This document shows, piece by piece, positions 1-5,099 of a stretch of 9,806 bases of DNA. The position numbers were made by a program, and so were the translations under genes. The notes under the pieces were generated by a model. That model made no database searches and was not told the origin of the DNA. It worked only from the letters and a program-made list of their open reading frames with translations. Source of the DNA: an uncultured Chloroflexota bacterium (GTDB lineage: Bacteria; Chloroflexota; Dehalococcoidia; SM23-28-2; RBG-16-64-32); contig CAJXNA010000056.1 in assembly GCA_913056415.1 (NCBI GenBank), positions 1 to 9,806 on the forward strand, in the 5' to 3' direction. Numbering within the stretch: position 1 is the first letter of the stretch; every line of letters starts with the position of its first letter.

Positions 1-313
1 GCTCCTCGTCCGCTTCGCGGAGGGGCGCGTCCACGTTGTGGGTGAAGTTGTGGACCTCGCTATCGTTGTCGTACCAGACCTCCGTGGCCGAATCAAGGTT
101 GCCCACTGAGGCGGCCTCGTTCATCCTGGTAAGACCGACGTCCTCCGTCTGGAAGCCAAGCTGTGAGATGTCGCTGTCGCCCAGGGGAGGCAGGGGATCG
201 TCGCAGGCGCTGCCCCCGCCCCCGCCGCCGCCGAAGAAGAGGACCGCCGCCACTATGATGCCGCCACCGATGACCGTCACCAGCCCCAGGAACAGTACGA
301 TATCGCCGCGCAT
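1..313 (-). CDS. Membrane-anchored hypothetical protein, C-terminus beyond the left edge
   Basis: I do not recognise the family. The visible 104 codons start at ATG 313-311 behind an AGGGGGAG ribosome site (325-318, only 4 nt from the ATG). After the short head MRGD comes one hydrophobic segment (about residues 5-27, ending AAVLFF), then seven consecutive glycines (28-34), then an acidic polar region. This is the layout of a signal anchor with a glycine hinge and an extracytoplasmic domain. A cysteine follows the glycines, but the lipobox is poor (GSAC, with no Leu at -3), so I do not call it a lipoprotein. The visible outer part has W79, Y80 and two histidines in EVHNFTHNV (about 86-94). The stop of an upstream remnant (315-317) lies 1 nt before the ATG, an arrangement seen in coupled genes. 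Membrane topology is clear; function is unknown. Confidence 0.72.
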   Translation of the reverse strand, partial: MRGDIVLFLGLVTVIGGGIIVAAVLFFGGGGGGGSACDDPLPPLGDSDISQLGFQTEDVGLTRMNEAASVGNLDSATEVWYDNDSEVHNFTHNVDAPLREADEE

Positions 314-314
314 G

Positions 315-440
315 CTACTCCCCCTGTGCTTCCAGCGAGTGCTCGGCTCTCAGGAAGTTTATCAGATTCCAGCGGTCCTCGGGTGTCAGGTGCCCCTTGC
401 TGAATGCGTACAGGCGTTCTATTCTCGCCTTGACCGCTGT
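315..440 (-). pseudogene. Start-less 41-codon remnant resembling a cytochrome-c-type C-terminal helix
   Basis: Reading leftward from an in-frame TAA (443-441), an open frame of 41 codons ends at TAG 317-315. It contains no ATG, GTG or TTG. Its product ends in an amphipathic stretch LTPEDRWNLINFLR, which looks like the closing helix of class I cytochrome c domains (typically written L-T-x-E-D-R-W-x-L-V-N-Y-L-R). The TAG lies just before the ATG of the next minus-strand gene, and that gene's ribosome site lies inside this frame. The likeliest reading is the 3' end of a gene whose upstream part was lost where the plus-strand coiled-coil gene now begins. A CTG start at 410, with AAGGCGAG upstream, would instead give a small protein of about 32 residues. 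The coding character is convincing by eye; the cytochrome resemblance is only suggestive. Confidence 0.35.
397..425 (+). promoter_or_regulatory. Candidate promoter for the coiled-coil gene
   Basis: TTGCTG (397-402) and TATTCT (420-425) are separated by 17 nt. That predicts a transcription start near 432 and a leader of about 30 nt ahead of the gene at 463. The spacing is ideal, but the hexamers match the sigma70 consensus only partly. Confidence 0.3.
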
Positions 441-462
441 TTATGCCGAAAGGAGATGCGCA

Positions 463-927
463 ATGGCAAAGGTTGATCCCGAGACGTCCGCCCTGAAAGA
501 GCAGCTGACCGATGCGCTGACCCAGATCGACTCCCTGCAGGTCGCCGTGGCCGACGCCGAGGCCCGAGCCGCTACCGAGGCTGACCGTGTGGCCTCTGTC
601 CAGAGCGAGCAGGAGGCCGCCCGGGCCGAGAGCGAGCGGCTCAGCGCCCGTCTGCGCGAGACCGCGCTCAAGTACCGCGAGGCGCGGCTGACCGCCGCAC
701 CCCATATCCCGGCCGACCTCGTCACCGGCGAGGAGATGGAGGAGATCGACGAGCAGCTAACGGCTGCGGAGCGGGTGGTGTCGGAGATGCAGGAGCGTAT
801 GGAGAAAGAGCGACGGCAGGAGTCGCCGCCCATCCCGGCGGGCTCTCCCGTGCGCCGTGCCCCAGACTACTCGGGGCTGCCGGCGGCGGAGAAGATCAAG
901 CTGGGCCTGCAGCATCTGCCTGACTGA
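463..927 (+). CDS. Coiled-coil hypothetical protein, 154 aa
   Basis: The start is ATG 463, with AAGGAG at 449-454 and 8 nt spacing. An earlier in-frame ATG at 397 lacks a ribosome site and coincides with the candidate promoter. Residues from about 8 to 78 are rich in Ala, Glu, Arg and Gln with heptad-like spacing, so a long coiled coil is likely. A short break (APHIPADLVTGEE) is followed by a second charged helix and a Pro-rich linker. The end is a compact motif, DYSGLPAAEKIKLGLQ. There is no signal peptide or membrane segment, so it is probably cytoplasmic. From memory, the pattern (coiled coil, then 'L-V-T-G-E', then a terminal 'L-x-x-x-E-K-I-x-x-G-L') resembles small proteins encoded near phage head genes in Chloroflexota. 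No phage gene is in this window, so I assign no function. It is divergent from the minus-strand genes at the left edge. Confidence 0.7.
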   Translation: MAKVDPETSALKEQLTDALTQIDSLQVAVADAEARAATEADRVASVQSEQEAARAESERLSARLRETALKYREARLTAAPHIPADLVTGEEMEEIDEQLTAAERVVSEMQERMEKERRQESPPIPAGSPVRRAPDYSGLPAAEKIKLGLQHLPD

Positions 928-977
928 GGGGCGAGGCGCAGGGTCGCGCGGCATCCAGGCGCCCTCCGGCTGTCGTC

Positions 978-1005
978 TTGCACGCAGCAGCCGTCCTGCT
1001 ATACT
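978..1005 (+). promoter_or_regulatory. Sigma70-type promoter of the etfBA operon
   Basis: TTGCAC (978-983) and TATACT (1000-1005) are separated by 16 nt. Each is a good match to TTGACA/TATAAT, and they lie in the only sizeable gap upstream of etfB. Transcription would start near 1012, leaving a leader of roughly 94 nt with a hairpin. Confidence 0.6.
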
Positions 1006-1029
1006 CTGCGGGTGACGGATTTCACATAT

Positions 1030-1047
1030 CCGCCTGCCGGTAGGCGG
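1030..1047 (+). promoter_or_regulatory. Hairpin in the etfB leader
   Basis: CCGCCT (1030-1035) and AGGCGG (1042-1047) form a perfect 6-bp stem around the loop GCCGGT. No T-run follows, so it is not a typical terminator. GGCGGG (1043-1048) can alternatively pair with CCCGCC (1086-1091), which touches the Shine-Dalgarno sequence at 1092-1098. The two pairings exclude each other. The stem is visible in the sequence; a regulatory role is inference. Confidence 0.35.
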
Positions 1048-1105
1048 GGCTGCCCGCTGCCGGTGGTTCTATAGCAGAAGGGCCGCCCGCCAAGGAGGTT
1101 CGCTT

Positions 1106-1897
1106 ATGCCCCACATCGTCTGCTGCGTCAAACAGGTGCCGGACCCGGAGGCACCCGCCTCGCAGTTCAAGGTGGACGAGGCCGCCAAGAAGGTCCTCCC
1201 CATCCCCGGCATCCAGCCTGTGCCCTCTCAGTTCGACACGATCGGAGTTGAGGCCGCACTACGCGTCAAGGACAAGGTTGCCGATACGACCATCACCATC
1301 CTTACCCTGGGCCCAGACGCCTATCGTGACACCATAAAGCACTGTCTGGCTATGGGCGCCGACGAGGGTGTCCATATCAACGACCCGGCCTTAAACGAGG
1401 CCGATCACTGGGCTACAGCCGAGATACTGGCCGCCGCCATCAAGAAGATCGAGCCCGTGGATCTCATCATCTGCGGCCGCCAGGCCGTCGACTGGGATAT
1501 GGGCGTCGTCGGCTCCACCCTGGCTGAACTCATGGGCTTCCCGGTCATCACCATCGCCAAGGAGGTCCAGATGGAGGGCGGCAAGGTGACGGCTGAGCGC
1601 GTCCTTTTAGACGGCTTCGAGACGGTGGAGGCGCCCACGCCCTGTGTCGTGACCGTATCCAATGAGCTGGGCGAGCCGCGATATCCGCAGCTCCGTCAGA
1701 TCATGCAGGCCGCCAAAACAGAAGTGAAGACGCTGACCGCCTCCGACTTGGGCATCGACGGGGCGAAGAACCGCATCAACCTGGAGGCGCTGTTCGTCCC
1801 CGAGACGGCCGTGGATACGGAGTTCATCGAGGCGGACAGCGCCAAGGAAGCGGGCGAACAGCTGGCCGTCCGGCTGCGGGAAGCGAAGCTGATCTAA
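1106..1897 (+). CDS. etfB: Electron transfer flavoprotein beta subunit
   Basis: This is the small subunit of the heterodimeric flavoprotein that takes electrons from acyl-CoA and related dehydrogenases and passes them on to the membrane quinone pool. In bifurcating versions it splits them between two acceptors. At 263 aa it has full family length. The N-terminus has the hallmark CVKQVPDP (7-14). The nucleotide-binding segment is GRQAVDWDMGVVG (124-136), followed by LAELMGFP. The family signature region is E172-T183 (ETVEAPTPCVVT). The D-x-D-x-G-x-V-G pattern does not settle whether the site holds AMP (classical) or a second FAD (bifurcating). The start is ATG 1106 with a perfect AAGGAGG at 1092-1098. 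It is first in an operon with etfA 44 nt downstream; no dehydrogenase or quinone oxidoreductase partner is visible. Confidence 0.95.
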   Translation: MPHIVCCVKQVPDPEAPASQFKVDEAAKKVLPIPGIQPVPSQFDTIGVEAALRVKDKVADTTITILTLGPDAYRDTIKHCLAMGADEGVHINDPALNEADHWATAEILAAAIKKIEPVDLIICGRQAVDWDMGVVGSTLAELMGFPVITIAKEVQMEGGKVTAERVLLDGFETVEAPTPCVVTVSNELGEPRYPQLRQIMQAAKTEVKTLTASDLGIDGAKNRINLEALFVPETAVDTEFIEADSAKEAGEQLAVRLREAKLI

Positions 1898-1941
1898 GGG
1901 TCGGGGCAAGGGACGAGAGGCCCAACCTGTAGGAGGAACGT

Positions 1942-2922
1942 ATGCCAAGCGGAGTACTCGTGTTCGGGGAGGCGGTAGAGGGAGGTGGCGAGCTGGCCCC
2001 GGTTACCGGAGAGCTGCTGGGTGCGGCCAAGAGCCTGGGTGGGCCGGTGACGTGCGTCCTACTGGGCGCCGGCGTGGAGGGTCTGGCCAAGGAGTGCGGG
2101 GCCTTGGGCGCCGATAAGGTGATCGTCGTTGATGACGAGGTGCTCAAGGACTACCAGGGCGATGCTTACGTGCATGTTGGGGAGCGCATCTGCAAGGAGG
2201 CCGATCCGTCGGTCGTCCTCTTCGGCCAGACGATGACCGGCCGGGACATGGCCCCGCGGCTGGCGGCGCGACTGGGCACCGCAGTGGCGATGGACTGCGT
2301 GGAGCTGTCGCTGGACGGCGAGAAGTTGCAGGCGAGCAGGTCCTGCTACGGTGGCAGCGCCCGCGCCCGCTACACGATCAACGGCATGCCTCAGATCGCC
2401 ACGTTACGCGCCAAGGTCTTCGACCCGCCGGAGCGTGATGACTCCCGCCAGGCGGAGGTGGCTAAGCAGTCCGCCGACGTGAGCGCGGACGTCATCCGCA
2501 CCCGCATCGTCAGCCGGCGCAAGGAGGAGGTGGAGGGCGTGCGGCTGGAGGACGCGCCGGTGGTGGTGAGCGGCGGTCGCGGGCTGGGTGGCCCGGAGGG
2601 GTTCCAGCCGCTGGAGGAGCTGGCGGGGATCCTGGGCGGCGCCGTGGGAGCCACCCGCGCGGTCTGCGACATGGGCTGGTACCCTGTGGCGGCGCAGGTT
2701 GGGCTGACAGGCAAGGTGGTCACGCCGGACCTGTACATCGCCGTGGGCATCTCGGGGGCCAGCCAGCACATGGCCGGCATCTCGCAGGTGAAGAACATCG
2801 TCGCTATCAACAAAGACTCGGAGGCGAACATCTTCCAGGCCGCGCGCTTCGGTGTCGTCGGCGACTGGAAGGAAGTGATCCCGGCCTTCACGGAGAAGGT
2901 GCGGGAGCTGAAGGCCGGTTGA
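1942..2922 (+). CDS. etfA: Electron transfer flavoprotein alpha subunit
   Basis: This is the FAD-carrying large subunit, partner of the upstream EtfB. It is 326 aa, with ATG 1942 preceded by AGGAGG (1931-1936). The N-terminal alpha/beta domain covers about residues 1-195 and includes FGQTMTGRDMAPRLAARL (94-111). The C-terminal FAD domain follows from about 200: GRGLGGPEGF (212-221), GATRAVCDMGWYP (236-248), QVGLTGK (252-258) and LYIAVGISGASQHMAG (264-279), then VAINKDSEANIF. The Arg, the Thr of the Q-V-G-x-T-G loop and the His of S-G-x-x-Q-H that contact the flavin in characterised EtfA are all present. Two positions depart from the usual sequence: QVGLTG instead of QVGQTG, and GASQH instead of GAIQH. 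The stop codon is TGA 2920-2922, and the next gene continues in the same frame. Confidence 0.95.
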   Translation: MPSGVLVFGEAVEGGGELAPVTGELLGAAKSLGGPVTCVLLGAGVEGLAKECGALGADKVIVVDDEVLKDYQGDAYVHVGERICKEADPSVVLFGQTMTGRDMAPRLAARLGTAVAMDCVELSLDGEKLQASRSCYGGSARARYTINGMPQIATLRAKVFDPPERDDSRQAEVAKQSADVSADVIRTRIVSRRKEEVEGVRLEDAPVVVSGGRGLGGPEGFQPLEELAGILGGAVGATRAVCDMGWYPVAAQVGLTGKVVTPDLYIAVGISGASQHMAGISQVKNIVAINKDSEANIFQAARFGVVGDWKEVIPAFTEKVRELKAG

Positions 2923-2958
2923 GAGGGGTCAACGTTCGAGCGGGCGAGAGTTCCAACG

Positions 2959-3408
2959 ATTATTTCGGTCCGGGCCGCCGCGCCCGCCGATGAAGAGGCC
3001 GTCCTAGCTCTAATCGAGGAGCTGTTCGAGCCGCCGGGCGGCAGGCCGCGAGAGTACTCCCTGGAGCGCGGCCGCGAGGGGTTTCGATACGCGGTGCAGC
3101 ACCCGGACGCCGACGTACTGCTGGCGCTTGACGGCGATTCCATCGTAGGGCTGGCCAGCGTCTACCTGGACCCTCCGTTCATCCGCTTCGGCAAGCGCTG
3201 CTGGCTACAGGACCTGGTGGTGGTTTCGTCCTGGCGCAGCCAGGGCGTCGGCACGCTGCTACTGAACGCCGCTACCGATTGGGCCCGCGAGCGGGCGTGC
3301 ACGCACATGGAGCTGGCCTCGGGAGCGGGACGGAAGGACGCGCACCGGTTCTACCGGGCGCAGGGGATGACGGGAGGGATGGTGTTCACGCGGCAGGTAT
3401 ACCCTTAG
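2959..3408 (+). CDS. GNAT-family N-acetyltransferase, non-standard start
   Basis: A Gcn5-related acetyltransferase; it would transfer an acetyl group from acetyl-CoA to an unknown amine. The fold is readable in full. It begins ISVRAAAPADEEAVLALIEE, the usual first strand and helix; then come VGLASVYLDPPF and motif A DLVVVSSWRSQGVGTLLL (R93, Q95, G96 and G98 bind CoA pyrophosphate). It ends with motif B AHRFYRAQGM (about 128-137) and a last strand. From 2959 it is 149 aa, normal family length. No ATG, GTG or TTG occurs in frame between the etfA stop and GTG 3094, and that GTG would delete the first third of the domain. I therefore place the start at one of two adjacent ATT codons (2959 or 2962). 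It is probably co-transcribed with etfBA. The family is secure; the start is uncertain. Confidence 0.75.
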   Translation: MISVRAAAPADEEAVLALIEELFEPPGGRPREYSLERGREGFRYAVQHPDADVLLALDGDSIVGLASVYLDPPFIRFGKRCWLQDLVVVSSWRSQGVGTLLLNAATDWARERACTHMELASGAGRKDAHRFYRAQGMTGGMVFTRQVYP

Positions 3409-3434
3409 CCGCAAGACCGTCGCCGCCTCCAACC

Positions 3435-3464
3435 TTGACGCGTACGGAAGGTCAACCCTACAAT
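3435..3464 (+). promoter_or_regulatory. Sigma70-type promoter of coaE
   Basis: TTGACG (3435-3440) and TACAAT (3459-3464) lie 18 nt apart, each one base off the consensus. The -10 box overlaps an ATG at 3463 that is in frame with coaE. That ATG would sit upstream of the transcription start (about 3471), which supports the later start at 3532. Confidence 0.6.
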
Positions 3465-3499
3465 GGCCGTGCGGTCGGCGAGTACCGGCCATTTTTGTC

Positions 3500-3531
3500 A
3501 GGAGGGCCGGCAACCAGCGCCGGCAGGCAGT
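3500..3531 (+). promoter_or_regulatory. Shine-Dalgarno sequence plus bridging hairpin before coaE
   Basis: The only good ribosome site, AGGAGG (3500-3505), lies 26 nt from the coaE ATG, too far for normal initiation. Between them GCCGGC (3506-3511) and GCCGGC (3519-3524) can form a 6-bp stem around a 7-nt loop. Folding would leave 7 nt (AGGCAGT) between the stem and the ATG, restoring normal spacing. An intervening hairpin acting this way is known for phage T4 gene 38. The pairing is seen; its function is inferred. Confidence 0.4.
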
Positions 3532-4158
3532 ATGTACGTAATCGGCCTTACGGGAGGGATCGGCAGCGGCAAGTCCACGGTCGCCCAGATGCTGGAGGGG
3601 AAGGGCGCCGCGCTTCTCAGCGCCGATGCCGTGGGCCACGAGGTGTATCTGCTGGACCAACCCGCCTGGCGGGAGGTCGTAGAGGCCTTCGGGCAGCGGA
3701 TAGTCGCCCAGGACGGGGCCATCGACCGGAAGAAGCTCGGCGCTATCGTGTTCAGCGACCCCGAGCAGCTCCGGCGGCTGAACGCAATCACACATCCGCG
3801 GATGAAGGAGATGATGCGGGAGAAGCTGGAGGAGGAGCGGACGCGCGGCGCACGAGTGGCGGTCCTGGAGGCGGCGCTGCTGTTTGACGCGGGCTGGGAC
3901 GACCTGACGGACGAGGTCTGGGTCACGATGGCGCCGCCGGAGGTGGCGGCCGCGCGCACCGCCGAGCGCAGCGGCCTTAGCCTGGAGGAGGCGCTGGCCC
4001 GCGTCAAGGCCCAGATGAGCAACGAGGAGCGCGCCGCCCGCTCGCAGGTCATAATCGATACCGACTGCCCGCTGGAGCGGACGCGGAAGCAGGTGGACGA
4101 AGAGTGGCAGCGGCTGCTGGCGCGGCTGGAGACACCTTCGGCCAGGAGCGGCGTTTAA
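3532..4158 (+). CDS. coaE: Dephospho-CoA kinase
   Basis: This enzyme phosphorylates the 3'-hydroxyl of dephospho-CoA with ATP, the last step of coenzyme A synthesis, in the cytoplasm. It is 208 aa, normal length. The P-loop starts almost at the N-terminus: IGLTGGIGSGKST (4-16), which fixes the start at 3532. The CoA-side motif is SADAVGHEVY (30-39), where the usual D-A-D has become S-A-D. Further family landmarks are LGAIVFSDPE (69-78), ITHPRM (86-91), EAALLFDAG (113-121), the lid segment RTAERSGLSLEEALARV (142-158) and QMSNEER, then VIIDTD (173-178). It has its own promoter. The ATPase gene begins 53 nt downstream. A link to the CoA-dependent acetyltransferase or the electron-transfer genes is possible but not shown. 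Confidence 0.95.
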   Translation: MYVIGLTGGIGSGKSTVAQMLEGKGAALLSADAVGHEVYLLDQPAWREVVEAFGQRIVAQDGAIDRKKLGAIVFSDPEQLRRLNAITHPRMKEMMREKLEEERTRGARVAVLEAALLFDAGWDDLTDEVWVTMAPPEVAAARTAERSGLSLEEALARVKAQMSNEERAARSQVIIDTDCPLERTRKQVDEEWQRLLARLETPSARSGV

Positions 4159-4159
4159 C

Positions 4160-4200
4160 CGTTTGGCCCTTCGACGAGCTAAGGACAGGCGAGAGGAAGA
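4160..4200 (+). repeat. Dispersed-repeat-like intergenic element ('FDELRTG' type)
   Basis: The coaE-ATPase gap contains CCCTTCGACGAGCT followed by AAGGACAGGCGAG (about 4167-4193). Translated in one frame it reads PFDELRTGER. From memory this matches a short repeat recurring between genes in many Chloroflexota and other bacterial genomes, often mis-translated as 'FDKLRTG' or 'FDKLRANG'. Only one copy is in the window, so repetition cannot be shown here. Confidence 0.45.
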
Positions 4201-4211
4201 GTGATAGAGGG

Positions 4212-5099
4212 ATGACTCAGGATCAGGTTTACAGGCAATATGCGATCGAGGAGTACATCCTCGCCGAGGAGCCGTTCTACATACCCGTAGCCGACGAGGT
4301 GGAGCTGTTCAACGCCGCCTACTCGCAGAAGATCCCGGTGCTGATGAAGGGCCCTACGGGCTGCGGTAAGACGCGGTTCATCGAGTACATGGCCTATACG
4401 CTGCACCGGCCGCTCACTATCGTCCGTGATGGTATAGAGAAGGATGAGAACTCATCCCAGGGTGGGCTTCCCCTGGTGACCGTGGCCTGCCACGAGGACC
4501 TGACCGCCTCGGACCTGGTGGGCCGCTATCTGCTGGAAGGCGACTCTACGCGCTGGATAGACGGGCCGCTGACGCGGGCCGTAAAGGCCGGTGGCATCTG
4601 CTACCTGGATGAGGTAGTCGAGGCGCGCAAGGACACCACCGTCCTCATTCACCCGCTGACGGATCACCGGCGCATCCTCCCTATAGAGAAGCTGGGCCAG
4701 ATAGTGGAGGCGAGGGACGGCTTTCTGATGGTCATCTCCTATAACCCCGGCTACCAGAGTGCGCTCAAGGACCTGAAGCACAGCACTCGTCAGCGATTCA
4801 TGGCGATCGAGTTCAACTATCCGCCGCGCGAGATGGAGGCGAAGATCGTCGAGCATGAATCGGGCGTGACGCCGGCGGTGGCGATGGACCTGGCGAAGCT
4901 GGGCGAGAAGGTGCGCCACTTGAAGGAGCACGGTCTGGCCGAAGGGGCGAGCACGCGCCTGCTCATCTACGCCGGGCAGCTCATCAGCGAAGGTATACAA
5001 GCTCGCCGCGCCTGCCAGGTGGCGGTCGTCTGGGCGTTAACGGACGAGCGGGACGTGCAGCGGAGCATCGAAGAGGTGGTGTCGTCAATCTTTGAGTAA
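4212..5099 (+). CDS. CbbQ/NorQ-family AAA+ ATPase (MoxR clade)
   Basis: A 295-aa AAA+ ATPase of the CbbQ/NirQ/NorQ group. These form hexameric rings and, with a VWA partner, remodel a client enzyme: CbbQO activates Rubisco, and NorQD is needed to make nitric oxide reductase functional. The N-terminal family block is EEPFYIPVADEVELF (19-33). Walker A is GPTGCGKT (47-54). Then come VACHEDLTASDLVGRYLL (91-108), Walker B ICYLDEVVEARKDT (129-142), IHPLTDHRRILPIEK (146-160), sensor 1 ISYNPGYQ (175-182), the arginine region STRQRF (191-196) and sensor 2 STRLLIYA (247-254). ATG 4212 fits the family N-terminus; a GTG-led extension from 4104 overlaps coaE and reads through the intergenic repeat. Ribosome signals are modest (GAGAGGAAGAG at 4191-4201). 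Residues about 69-88 look like an insertion. The gene overlaps its VWA partner by 8 nt, so the two are translationally coupled. The client is unknown. Confidence 0.92.
   Translation: MTQDQVYRQYAIEEYILAEEPFYIPVADEVELFNAAYSQKIPVLMKGPTGCGKTRFIEYMAYTLHRPLTIVRDGIEKDENSSQGGLPLVTVACHEDLTASDLVGRYLLEGDSTRWIDGPLTRAVKAGGICYLDEVVEARKDTTVLIHPLTDHRRILPIEKLGQIVEARDGFLMVISYNPGYQSALKDLKHSTRQRFMAIEFNYPPREMEAKIVEHESGVTPAVAMDLAKLGEKVRHLKEHGLAEGASTRLLIYAGQLISEGIQARRACQVAVVWALTDERDVQRSIEEVVSSIFE

Noticed and set aside
277..833. Minus-strand frames opposite the coiled-coil gene
   Set aside because: Low-complexity Ser/Arg- or Gly/Leu-rich products typical of antisense shadows. The plus-strand frame has a good ribosome site and coherent coiled-coil pattern.
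2920..2922. TGA as selenocysteine or programmed read-through between EtfA and the acetyltransferase
   Set aside because: EtfA is full length at this codon and I see no obvious SECIS-like hairpin just downstream. The domains belong to separate proteins in known families.
2391..3143. Minus-strand 250-codon frame across etfA and the GNAT gene
   Set aside because: Ser/Pro/Arg-rich composition with no motif; it is antisense to two recognisable proteins.
3463..3531. N-terminal extension of CoaE from ATG 3463
   Set aside because: The ATG is part of the -10 box of the promoter and upstream of the expected transcript start. The family's P-loop normally begins within a few residues of the start, as it does from 3532.
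4104..4211. GTG-started extension of the ATPase from 4104
   Set aside because: It overlaps the end of coaE and translates the intergenic repeat. The family N-terminus begins after ATG 4212.
4416..4475. Intein or mobile insertion in the ATPase
   Set aside because: It is only 20 codons, in frame, with no splicing motifs, terminal repeats or target duplication at the DNA level.
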